The position numbers and the translations under genes are program-made. Below, one piece after another: positions 11,100 to 21,642 of a stretch of DNA of 64,000 nucleotides. The DNA comes from Gossypium raimondii (lineage: Eukaryota; Streptophyta; Magnoliopsida; Malvales; Malvaceae): positions 51,803,733 to 51,867,732 of the forward strand of contig NC_068571.1 in NCBI RefSeq assembly GCF_025698545.1. The letters run 5' to 3'. Position 1 is the first letter of the stretch. Every line of letters starts with the position of its first letter. The notes beneath the pieces were generated by a model. That model saw nothing but the letters and a program-made list of their open reading frames with translations, searched no databases and was not told where the DNA came from.

Positions 11100-11835
11100 G
11101 AAAAGGCTTAGCCCTTATTTGACTATTTTGAAAGGTTAGCTGTCCAAGCCTTAAGACCCAATCAATTTTTGGGAGGGTTTAGACAAAAATATTAGACTCA
11201 AAAAATGGACTTAGGCAAAAAAATTAGGCCCATTTAAAATATAGACTAGGCTTGGGCTCAAACATTCAAGGCCTGAACTCAGCCCAAATTATTTTCTATG
11301 TTTATAATATATTATATTATGTTATTTATATATATATATAATAATTTATAAAACATAAAAATTAAATCTATAGTAATATATAATATTATAATGTAAACAC
11401 TAAAAAATGTTAAAATGCCTATTTATATAATTTTAATAAATGCCAACAAGTGTTAGGTGCAATGTTAAGGCACATTGCACTTCCAAGGAAAAAACAATGT
11501 TCGAACCTTGGAGACAACATTGTTGGGAGGGGTAACCATGAACCCCAAACATGAACCGTAAAACGGATATGAAAAGTACCAAAAGAATAAAATTTTAATA
11601 AATGAAGAAATATATAAGATTATTAAATATTAAATTTAAAATAATATAAATATTGTTAAAAATATAAAAAAAGTGGACGAGTCTAAAAATAAGCTTGAGT
11701 TAGCCATTTACAAATATAGGTGGGTTTGGGCAAAATTTTAAACCCATATTTTGGGCGGAGCCAGGTTTGAGTAAATATAAAGTATGTTAATATCATACTT
11801 AAACTCAGCTCGACCCATAAACACCTCTAGTTATA
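11100..11835. repeat. Dispersed repeat family B, copy 1 (foldback type)
   Basis: The stretch from about 11165 to 11330 (GACTCAAAAAATGGACTTAG, AATATAGACTAGGCTTGGGC, TATATTATATTATGTTATTT) matches the reverse complement of 57880-58040. The right end (GGGTTTGGGCAAAATTTTAA to CCCATAAACACCTCTAG) is of the type that begins AGAGGTGTTCATG at about 50946. An internal segment at 11440-11580 looks like a separate older insertion. Confidence 0.55.
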
Positions 11836-12253
11836 ACCATATGTTTCTCACTGGCATTATTTAGAGTCAAGGTAAATATAGGGTATTAATATATGGTTTA
11901 ATATATAACTTCTATATATTTAAAACATTATATTTTTATGTTATATTAAAATAATATTATATATATGTAATACATATCATATATATGGGTTAGTATTTGG
12001 TACATTGGTAGTGTATTCTTTTTATTCCACAAACAGCATTAAAAATTGTCATGTATCTTTTTAAAGAAAATATTAATTTTTTAATATTTCACTATGCTCT
12101 TGTAGGGTACTTATCAATCCTTAACCATACTTGCAAACTCTAAAAGCTCCACTAGTATCAAATACTTCCTGCATATAGATATTCTAAAAAAAGAAAAAAA
12201 ATCAAAACATGATGTTTCTGTTGCTAAAAGAGATATAGATACACAATTTCTAA

Positions 12254-12404
12254 GGGTGAGTTTGGATGGGCGGTGTGTTTGTCTGCGGTTATTGTAAAAA
12301 CAGCGGTGGCAGTGAGATTAAATACTGTAGCGATACTGTAGCGTGAGACAAAAAGTAAGCTAAACGCACCGCACCGCACCTAATCACCTATCCAAACCTA
12401 CCCT
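12254..12404. mobile_element. GC-rich MITE with ~20-bp terminal inverted repeats (hAT-like)
   Basis: The left end reads AGGGTGAGTTTGGATGGGCG and the right end CCTATCCAAACCTACCCT, imperfect inverses. The interior holds CACCGC/GCGGTG runs and a tandem TACTGTAGCG. It stands out as the most GC-rich block in a very AT-rich gap. No target duplication could be defined. The length of about 150 bp suits a hAT-type MITE. Confidence 0.6.
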
Positions 12405-12514
12405 AAGTTTACTACTTTCCCTTGCATATAAATTGTTGAATTACTATAGCAATGCTTAACAATATTACCCAATCAAATTAACTTCACAAAAAAAAAATTT
12501 TAAGCAATTTTATT

Positions 12515-12665
12515 ATAGATTTTGATCATATTTATTTTTTTTACACAATGTCTAGAACTACTAATAGCCCCTATCCAACCCATAAATATATAAGAGGATA
12601 ACGTGCTTCAGCTCACTCGAATCTACATTCTCTTGCATTGACAATAATATTCATGCTAATTGTGT
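12515..12665 (-). mobile_element. tRNA-derived SINE, copy 1
   Basis: On the minus strand it reads TTGTCAATGCAAGAGAATGT, then AGATTCGAGTGAGCTGAAGC (box-B-like), then CTATTAGTAGTTCTAGACAT, ending toward an A-rich tail (T-rich on plus). The same order of blocks occurs in the copies at 18513, 50717 and 59418. Confidence 0.7.
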
Positions 12666-12981
12666 TAAGATTCAATTAACTTCTCAATTTTCGTAAAATA
12701 CAAATATCGAATTTCAACAAATTAAAGTAAAATTACTATATCACAATTTTAATAAAGTAGAGTGATGAAATACATCATTAAAACTATTAAATATATACCA
12801 TGTACATATTGTTATTATATATGACTTAAGAGTGAAATTTTACGAAGTAGATAGAGACATGGACATCGATCTTAGCAACATTGCCATGTCATGTACGGTT
12901 GTAGAAAAAATAGACACTTAAACTAACACTAACATGTTGTATGCCACGAATCATTTAGGTCCAAAACCAGGCATCCCTCCC

Positions 12982-12989
12982 TATAAATA
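12982..12989 (+). promoter_or_regulatory. TATA box of the second PME gene
   Basis: TATAAATA lies about 90 bases upstream of the ATG at 13074, a normal spacing for a plant promoter with a short leader (CCATACCTTCTTACAACTCA). It is the only good TATA motif in this position. Confidence 0.65.
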
Positions 12990-13073
12990 TCGACACCCCA
13001 TACCTTCTTACAACTCACAACACATTCATACAAGCTACATTACTTGTCTAAATTCGGCATAGCTGCTGCTTCT

Positions 13074-15269
13074 ATGATAAATTTCTCGGACACGACAATG
13101 CTGGAGTTCATCACTATGTTTAGGGTAATGGGTCTTGTCCTAATGGTGACCCAAGGTTGTTTAGCCGCCAACCAAAAACATGTTGATGAGCAATGCAGGT
13201 TTACTAGATACTCTACCCTTTGTGTTGACACAATGACAGGGTTGGGGTCTGAAAATCAAAAGCCTGACATTTTGTCAGCTCTTATAAACAAAACCATCTT
13301 AGAGACCCAGCTTCCTACTTCCTACTTCACCAAATTCACCACTGCTCTCCATGTCGATGAAGCCCAACATGTCAATTCCATCACAGGTTTGCCGACAAAA
13401 CTCAACACTTTTTTGGCTAATGTGTATGATGTGGTAATTTAGTATTTATATAATTTGATTGTATTATATTATATTATGTGGTAATTTAGTTTTTACTATT
13501 ACAAAATTTTTAGTGTGACTTAATCAGTGACATTAATTATATTAATTTAACTAGATTGTGATACATTAGGTAAAAATTATTATATAACAAATATAAATTC
13601 ATAAATTCGAGTCGATAAATACAAAGAACTTTATATCACATGTTCAATTGACATTAATTAATTAGGATTCAATCCTTGAAGAATCCTTTCTGTTTTTCCT
13701 TTCTTTTCTAGCTAAAAAGCACAACGTTTCTCATGCAGGATATTGTGAAGAGCTATTGAGCATGTCTTTAAAGCGGCTCGATCAGTCATTATTAGCTCTT
13801 AAGAATTCTCCTAACAAAAACAAACACGATATCCAGACATGGATAAGTGCTGCCTTGACATACCAACAAGCTTGTAAAGACTCTGCGGACAGTCATAATT
13901 TCTCCAATGGTGACTTGATGGGACAAATATCTCAAAAAATGGATTACTTGTCTCAATTGGGCAGCAACACTTTAGCCCTTGCCAATAGGATACCTGGTGA
14001 GTTAACCCATTTCACCAAGTCCCGCCGGCTAGCCGAGGCTGATCGGGTTTTCCCCGAATGGTTATCCGCGAAAGATCGGAAACTACTTCAAGTGCTGACA
14101 GTAAAAGCCAATGCTGTAGTGGCAAAAGATGGATCGGGAAATTATAAAACAATCTCGGAAGCTATTAATGCTGCTTCTGGGGGACGATTTGTGATTTACG
14201 TGAAAACTGGAGTTTATAAAGAAAAAATTCGTACTAATAAAGATGGTATTACTATGGTTGGAGATGGTAAATATAGTACTATCATCGTCGGTAGTGACAG
14301 TGTAAATGGTGGCTCTTCCATGCCCGGTTCCGCCACATTTAGTAAGTGTTTTTTTTATCTCTTATAATCCTGTTCTATATTTTAAGGTCTAATTGTGAAT
14401 TTAGTCCCTTTATTATGTTGAAATTTGATATTTAATCTTTATAATTTAATTTAACAAAATATGATTGCTCTATTTTTATAATGTTATTAATTAGCCCAAA
14501 TCAATAACATATTTAATTGTAGTCATTAAAGAATGTCATCAATTCTAATTGTTTCCTTCAACTTTTCTTGTGATTCTTAGCTGTTACCGGTGATGGATTT
14601 ATGGCTCGAGATATCGGATTTCAAAATACAGCCGGTCCTCAAGGAGAACAAGCCTTAGCTCTTTACGTTGCCTCCGATCATTCGGTTTTCTATAGGTGCA
14701 GCATTGCAGGGTACCAGGACACACTGTACGCACTTTCCCTGCGTCAATTCTATAGAGAATGCGATATTTACGGCACGGTCGATTTCATATTCGGTAACGC
14801 GGCCGCAGTTTTCCAAAGTTGCACATTGGCACTTCGTCGCCCTTCCGGCTACAATGTGATCCTTGCGAGTGGACGGTCGGATCCCGGACAAAACACCGGC
14901 TTCTCGGTTCAGAATTGTCGGATCGTGCCAAGCTCGGATTTTTCTCCCGTTAAACATAGCTTTGAATCATATCTTGGTAGGCCCTGGAAGCAATATTCGC
15001 GAGCAGTAGTGATGGAATCAACAATAGACAATGCCATCGCTTCAAGAGGTTGGGTCGAATGGCCCGGAGAAGGGGGTTACTCGAAATCGTTGTATTTTGC
15101 CGAGTATGCAAATGTCGGACCCGGAGCTGGTACTGCCGGGAGGGTAACCTGGCCAGGATTCCATGTTATCGGACGTGACGAAGCTGCCAAATTTACAGTT
15201 GATAGGTTCATTGCCGGAAATTTTTGGCTGCCTTCAACTGGAGTAACTTTCATCTCAGGCCTCCAGTAA
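13074..15269 (+). CDS. Type-I pectinesterase/pectinesterase inhibitor (pectin methylesterase), complete
   Basis: Proposed exons are 13074-13433, 13720-14341 and 14581-15269, giving 556 residues. The ATG at 13074 opens a hydrophobic signal or anchor segment (MFRVMGLVLMVTQGCLA). The PMEI pro-domain follows, with Cys pairs typical of the fold (QCRFTRYSTLC) and GYCEELLSMSLKRL then TWISAALTYQQAC after intron 1. RRLAE and RKLLQ are the subtilase-type processing sites. The esterase domain carries GVYKE, QALAL, GYQDTLY, DFIFG and YLGRPWK, so the catalytic residues are intact. It ends SGLQ at a TAA. Intron 2 is phase 1 at the same position as in the PME at 1-2445 (ATF|TVTGDGF). Intron 1 is uncertain: the acceptor after AAG at 13719 preserves frame, while the stronger-looking CAG at 13738 would not. 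The TATA box lies 90 bp upstream. The enzyme acts in the cell wall on methylated pectin. Confidence 0.92.
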
Positions 15270-16912
15270 TTTATGTAGAAAAATAAATATAAGGGCATGG
15301 ATTAATTAATATCCCCTACATACACAAATTACATAGTTATTATTGTACAAGGTGTAAATATAAGATAAAGATATATATATACATATAAAGTGTGAATTAT
15401 TATTCGGTCAATCATTATTGAAATAAATAAAAAAATTGACTCATTTTAGACTCGTTTGTATTTGTTTTTATTTTAATGAACAAAATAATTCTTCATTAAA
15501 TATTATGTTATTCCATATTATAATTAAAATTTTGAGTTATTTGATATTTATAAAATTATTGAAAAGATATTAATTTATAATTTCATTAATAAAATAATAT
15601 GTACAATATTTTTATTATTTATGTAAAGGTCATTTGCTTATTTAAATAATACTATAATTTTTATTTTTACATATTTATTAAATTATTAAGGAAAATTATT
15701 TTATAATAAATCCCATTACTTGAATAATAATCCAAAAGAGTTATAAAATAAAAAAAACAACCCAAAAGGGTTATACTTATCAAAAAGAAAAACCCAAATG
15801 GGGTTACAAATGTTAGTTGTATATTTATTATATGATAAATTTAATTCTTTAACTAAATAATAATTCATTGTATATTTGGTATTATAATAAAAATTAAAAT
15901 ATATAGTTAATTTAAATGATATTAAATAATTTTAAATTATGATATACGAAATATAAATTTTAAATAATTAATTATACATAAAATATTACAAAAAATAAAT
16001 ATAATGTTAACTATATTTAAATAATTCAATATAATTATATTTTTAAATAATTTAATATAATAATACATTAAATAATTAATATATTAAATAATATTTTTAT
16101 AATTTAAGTAAAAATCTTTTTGACTGATTTTGACTTAAAATAATGGTTTTGGATGGATGAAGAAAGAAAGGCCATATACAGTGCTTAATTAATGTGGTAA
16201 CAGTTCCATCTTGATGGACTCAACTCACATGTGCCCAATACAAGCTGTCCACCTCTATTTATTACAATTCTTTTGGGTTATATATTCATTTCAATTTTGA
16301 TGTTACTGTCGGATCGGATTAGGTGATCAGATTGATTAAATTAAAAATCGATTAACATATTGATTTGAATAAATAAATTAAATCAGTCTCGAAATGAATC
16401 GTTTAGAATTGGAATTCAGAATAAAAAGCGATAGTTAAATCGATTTTAATTACTTATTTAACTATTATTGAAATAGTGATCGAATTAGTTGAATCAAGGT
16501 TATATCTCATGCTTATATTCAAATATATTTTCTACATTTGAAACACAAATATTTCAATGTATTTATGGTGTATAAATTTACACATAATGATGAATTATGT
16601 GATGTCATTGTTATTAATTTTAATTCATTATTGAAATAATAAAATTTAATTATTTATATTTTTCGAAAAATTTAACAAGATTTCCACATATAATTTATTG
16701 TGGATCTTATGTTGTGATAATGTAAAAAAGTTAAATTAAATTGTGGGTGAAAACATTTTATATAAAAATTATAAAAGTAATTGATATAAAAAATAAAATT
16801 TAATTTGATTTTGATTGAAATGATAAAATTGAGATAATTAAGATTTTGATGTTTTGAATTCAAATTTTATAATTTATAATTATATGCATATTTTTAAATT
16901 TATCAAAATATA
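15270..16912. other. Intergenic, extremely AT-rich, no gene seen
   Basis: An AATAAA-like signal at about 15281 could end the PME transcript. The rest is low-complexity A/T sequence without credible coding. Confidence 0.6.
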
Positions 16913-17250
16913 AAAAGCATAAATACCTAGGCTATGGAGGGCTTGGTTTGCAAGTTTGAACGGGTCATTGAGAAAGCTCCTATGGAGGATGATACATCAT
17001 CTATTGAGGAGGTTATGGTCGTTGAAGATGCATGCAATGATGAGGTGAATGTTTAATTTTGTGTGTTCACTTACAGCTAAACATGCTGCAATAGGAAATC
17101 TCATGCTCCAGTTGTTTGAAGCTCCGTTGGATTCGATAAAAGTTGTGTTGATTGTTGATTGTGATGGTTCTAGTTCAGTTTAATATGAACGGATTGATAT
17201 AATCGCTTTATGTTGTGTTTTTATCTATAAAAAGAAAAGCATAAATACCT
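16913..17250 (+). mobile_element. Retroposed insert (probable 5'-truncated LINE tail) bounded by a 16-bp target duplication
   Basis: AAAAGCATAAATACCT occurs at 16913-16928 and again at 17235-17250, exactly flanking a 306-bp block of very different, GC-richer composition that ends A-rich (CTATAAAAAG). The block holds a 40-codon frame (16934-17056, starting MEGLVCKFERV, acidic end). A second open frame follows to about 17183 (LTAKHAAIG, LQLFEAPLDSIKVVL, VDCDGSSSV, stop) and resembles the C-terminal end of plant LINE RNase H domains. The long target duplication is the hallmark of LINE-mediated integration. A retrocopy of a host mRNA is the alternative. Confidence 0.65.
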
Positions 17251-18512
17251 CCAAATTGATATTTATTATTTTATAAAATAAAAGGATATTTAATAATTTT
17301 TGAACTGAACTGAGATTCGGTTGATGAATGACACTAATTTAATCAATTTTATTGTTTTTAAAATCAAACCAACCGATTGAATCTAAAACCAATAAAATTA
17401 ATAAGAAGCTAGTCCAATTAAATTAAAAATTAAAAATTCAATCGATTTGACTACGAATCCGATTTCGATAACCTTAACAAAACCTATAAGTTAAACGAAG
17501 AAGTGGATTATGATGATGAGTTTTGTTATGATAAAAGGTTGCACCTTTTGCTTTTGTGGAATACCTTTTTGTGAGAATGGGGTCATGTATGCATTCAAAA
17601 TGATTGTAGCTTTTAAACAAATTCCACCCTCTTATTAGACATTAATAAATGCATGTATATATCTTGGGTGGTTAGGGATATAGATCATAATTTGGGTTTT
17701 AAATAATATTTTATTTCACATATTATGTGTGGTGTCATTTCCACTGCTATATATCTATACTATTATTCAATTCTTTTATTGAGATAGTATTACGAGTCAA
17801 TCGAATATCAATTTGATTGAGAAATTATTAAACTACCCTTAAATAGCTGAAATAAGTTGTACTTTTATAAGGATATTTTTTCGTTTTACATTTAGAAAAA
17901 GGGTATAAAATTTGCATAATTTGAGTTTAGAACGCATGGCACCAGCATTTATAAAAAAAATTAACAGTAACACTTTAACCAAATCTTAATTTGGTCAATT
18001 TTAGTTCCTGTATTTTTCAAATTTTGAAAATTTAATCTTGACCCAATGATAACAGTTAAATTTGTTGCGTTAAATTAAAATACAAGTACTAAATCCACAG
18101 CTTACACAGAGGATAGGATCTAATAACGAAATTTGACATTTTTTTATTTCTATAAGAGTCTTAATAAAAGTTTGTGCGAATAAAAATTATTTCGAAATAA
18201 GATGAAGTTGATTCAAATTATACAACCTTTTATCATCAAATCAAATTAAATTTAATTTGAATTTTTAATTTCGGATTAGACTTGAAAAATATCCATTGAC
18301 CATTAGAGTCTTAATGCTTGAAATCCCGTAGGCCCTAAAGTGATTAACTAGTGCCCCCAAAAATAAAAGCTAAAAAGCAAGCTCTCCTTTGCCACACAAA
18401 TCATCGAAAAGGTTTTGGAGGAAAATAAATGGTTGCATCTAATGTGGTTGGAACTGAATTAATTAGACTAGGAATTTATCGGTATATAAATTCAAAAGAA
18501 AATATTGAATCG
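17251..18512. other. Intergenic, no gene seen
   Basis: It includes a fragment of the TTAGT-type foldback repeats at about 17975-18135. No coding sequence was recognised. Confidence 0.5.
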
Positions 18513-18690
18513 TCAATTGAGTCTTAACTCGATTGATATAGATATTATGAATAATGTAAGAAGACGTGGGTTCGAGTGCACTGAAACATGCATTACTCTC
18601 CTATTTATAAATTGGAGAAAGGTTATAGGTAGGTCTAGGCATTGTGGTAAAAAGAGAAGATATGGTCAATATCTAACACCAATGTGATAT
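18513..18690 (+). mobile_element. tRNA-derived SINE, copy 2
   Basis: It begins TCAATTGAGTCTTAACTCGA (A-box-like), then GTGGGTTCGAGTGCACTGAA (box-B-like), then GGTAGGTCTAGGCATTGTGG and AAAAAGAGAAGATATGGTCA. The order matches the copies near 50717 (+), and 12515 and 59418 (both inverted). Confidence 0.75.
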
Positions 18691-18700
18691 CTAAATATAT

Positions 18701-19504
18701 GCAATACACACCACAAATTTTTATACCAATACTAAATGAGCATAAACCAAAGAAGATGGGTGGTGATTTTATTCCTGCCTCAATAAAAGTATAAATCAAT
18801 TATATTGGAAAAAAATAAATAAAAAAAAATTTTGGTCGACCTTATGCACTTCCGATAAATTTTGTGAATTTCTTTGGGCTCTCATCAGAATTGGGAGACA
18901 AAAATCCTTAGCTAAAATCGAGCATAGACATCTCGGGAACAATAGTTCCACTGTTAAGGGTGAGACCGACCTCCTCTCAAAAATACCATTTTCTTTTAAA
19001 AACTACCATTACCTTTTTAAAAAAATTATCATTAATTGAAAAAAAAATTACTTTTTACAATATTATTTGAATTTTGAAATTTTATCTTTTGGCATAATTT
19101 AATCTCTACCTTTATAATATTATTAGCAAGTCCAAATTGATAACACTATCAATTGCTATCATTAAAATAATGACATGAATTTCTTTAACTTTATCTCGGT
19201 CGCATCGATCAATATCGTGAAAATCCAATCAATCATGTTCAACCAATAATAAATATTTATATACTTGTCAACCGATACTTAAGATCGTTTAAAAAAAAAT
19301 CCATTTCATCAATTTAACAGTAATAACTTGTAGTGTTATTATTTTGGTCCTATTAATAACATTACAAAAATAAAGAGATCATATTATGTCATGTTAAAAG
19401 AGATGGGATCAATTCTAACTTTCATCATAGTATTGGGACAAAACCACAGTTAGACCAAAATAAAAATAATGGGAATCAAATAATATGAAACAATATATAT
19501 GGGT
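18701..19504. other. Intergenic, no gene seen
   Basis: AT-rich with remnants of the dispersed TTAATCTC-type repeats. No credible reading frame. Confidence 0.5.
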
Positions 19505-19860
19505 TAAAATATTTGGGAGATCCCTGTATTGTAGGGATTGTATTAAATTAGTCTCTATATTATTAATAGATCAATTTAGCCCCTATACTATTAAAAAGAA
19601 TCAAGCTGTATAAAAATATCTTGAATTTTTTTTTCAATTCTACACAAAAGACTTCATTTACAAAACCATAAAAACTTTAAAAATATGAACTTTATTAAAC
19701 AGTAAATGTTGGCTCTGTCAACTTGGCCCTATTTAATGTTTTTTAATAGTACAGGGATTAAATTGATCAATTTAATAATAAAGGGACTAATTTGATACGA
19801 CTTGATCTCATAGGTAGTCTCACCATATGATACAGGGATCTCATAGGTACTCTCACTCTA
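19505..19860. mobile_element. Foldback element with an internal short tandem duplication at its right end
   Basis: The left side (TTAAATTAGTCTCTATATTA, then TTTAGCCCCTATACTATTAA) is mirrored by the right side (TTTTAATAGTACAGGGATTA, then AAAGGGACTAATTTGATACG). At the right end the unit GATCTCATAGGTAGTCTCAC recurs about 35 bases later with one change. A run of four GCTTTTT-type heptamers lies nearby at about 19926-19954. Confidence 0.6.
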
Positions 19861-21642
19861 TAAATGTTTGGTTGTTTTTGTGGTTGGAAGTCACCTCCTT
19901 TTTTTCTTCTCAAAATTTCAATTTTGCTTTTTGCTTTTTGCTTTTTGCTTTTTGGTCCACCATGGAAACATAATTTTCCATCAAATGTACAATTGTAGAC
20001 CTTTTTTCGAAGGCAATTAAGTTAAATTGGAATTTAGCAATAATGGTGAGATATGGATTGCTAAGAATTGAAGGAGATTAGTCTATTTCCGACTTGGAAA
20101 AAGTGTTTCTTGAGAGGAATGCTTACCCACATTTGTTTTAATTATTTCAAGTTATTTTAAAAACGAAACATATAATTAATTTTGATTTGATCTTAGCTTA
20201 TTCAACAACTAAATCCTACTTTTCACTATCTAATCACACGAGAAAGCTCTCAAATGGGATAAGGACGGCGAGATTAGTCTTTAATATCATACCAAACGTT
20301 CCAAAATAATGACAGTGGACCACCATTAGGTTAGTCTCAAAGAGGTCGATTTTCTCTTTAAAATTTTCGAAACCAATTGCTTTCTGAAATTATGACTCAT
20401 ATTATAAAATTTACCTTTAAATTTTAAAACATTCTAATTACATCTCAAATTTTGGAGATTATATTAATCAAGTTTTTTTATTTTTAAAACTATTTTAAAA
20501 GAGATGTGGAAGGTTTTGTCATTTTGCCTTTTTCTTTTAATTTTTTTTGTTAAGGTTTAATTTTTAATTTTAAATTATCCACATAGGATCTTACGTGTCA
20601 ACGATGAAATTAACGATCTAGTTCGAAAAGACTTGATTAATATGATCAGTAAAATTTAAGGATATAATTAGAATATTTTAAAATTTAAGGACCAATTTAA
20701 AATATGAAACATAGTTGAAAACGTTTGATATAATTTACTAGAATTTAAGGGTTAGCTTTATATACAGTTAGTGAAAACTCTAATCCCACAAGTAAATTCA
20801 AATACAAACAACTATCCCATTTCTAGTAAAGAACTTATTTTCCTTTATTTTATTTCATCCAAACTGTAAGGACTAAATTAGTAAATAGAAAACCTTATAA
20901 CAATGCAAAAATAATTTATGTTACAAATAACCATTCCGCCTATCTTCTATAAATATTTTAACCATGCCAACAGAACTGTGTTTTTTAAGAATAATATCAC
21001 AATACCTGTACTTTGAAAATCTCCGAAAATGTCCAATACCTAAACTATCAATGCTTGTTCTATTATAATACTTGCACTTTCATAAATTGTCAAATATGGT
21101 ACTCGTACATTTAAAAAAAAAAAGTGGTACTACTTTAAAAAGTCCAATATGGTACCTGAATTGTAAAAGTATATATTGATAGTTCAAATACCTCATCGAA
21201 AATTTCCAAAATATAAACACCGCATTAGACATTTTAGAAAATAAAAGTACCAAATGTAATATTATCCAAAAGGAAAACCTTATTTTATAATATATATATA
21301 TACACACATACATATAATCTGTAAAACTGTAAAACTTGTTAAACACGATTATAACAAGTGTTTATGGTAAACACGAGCGTAACATGAATATTTGGATTAA
21401 CTTATTTGACTGGATATGTCTCACTTGAATTAAACATCCTGCTTATAACTAAAAAATAACAGATGCATACATTGATGATGATGATACAAAGTGGCAGCCA
21501 TTTAGAAATTACAATTGGATGGAAGGAAAAAAAAAAAAGAAGAGGCAAAAAATATATTTTCTTTTAAAAAATAAAAGAAGGTGAAAAGAAAGGTATTGAA
21601 CTTACATATCGAGTCTTGACACACAGGCAGAAGGATTGCACA
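19861..21642. other. Intergenic, downstream of the FAB1 gene; no gene seen
   Basis: It contains dispersed-repeat fragments (for example 21005-21130) and an AT microsatellite at about 21290. The last ~150 bases before 21643 are less AT-rich and probably belong to the FAB1 3' untranslated region. Confidence 0.5.

Noticed and set aside
12515..12665. Functional tRNA genes at the box-B-like motifs of the four SINE copies
   Set aside because: No cloverleaf with a 7-bp acceptor stem can be formed and the copies are repeated with long non-tRNA tails. They are SINE heads.
13739..13760. Acceptor CATGCAG|GATATT as the start of the second PME exon 2
   Set aside because: No donor in exon 1 gives the needed phase. 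The acceptor at 13719 keeps the frame and adds a plausible HNVSHAGYCEELL sequence. RNA data could overturn this.
1..15269. The two PME genes as a recent tandem duplication
   Set aside because: They differ strongly along the whole protein and only share family motifs and the phase-1 intron. They are old paralogs, about 10.6 kb apart.
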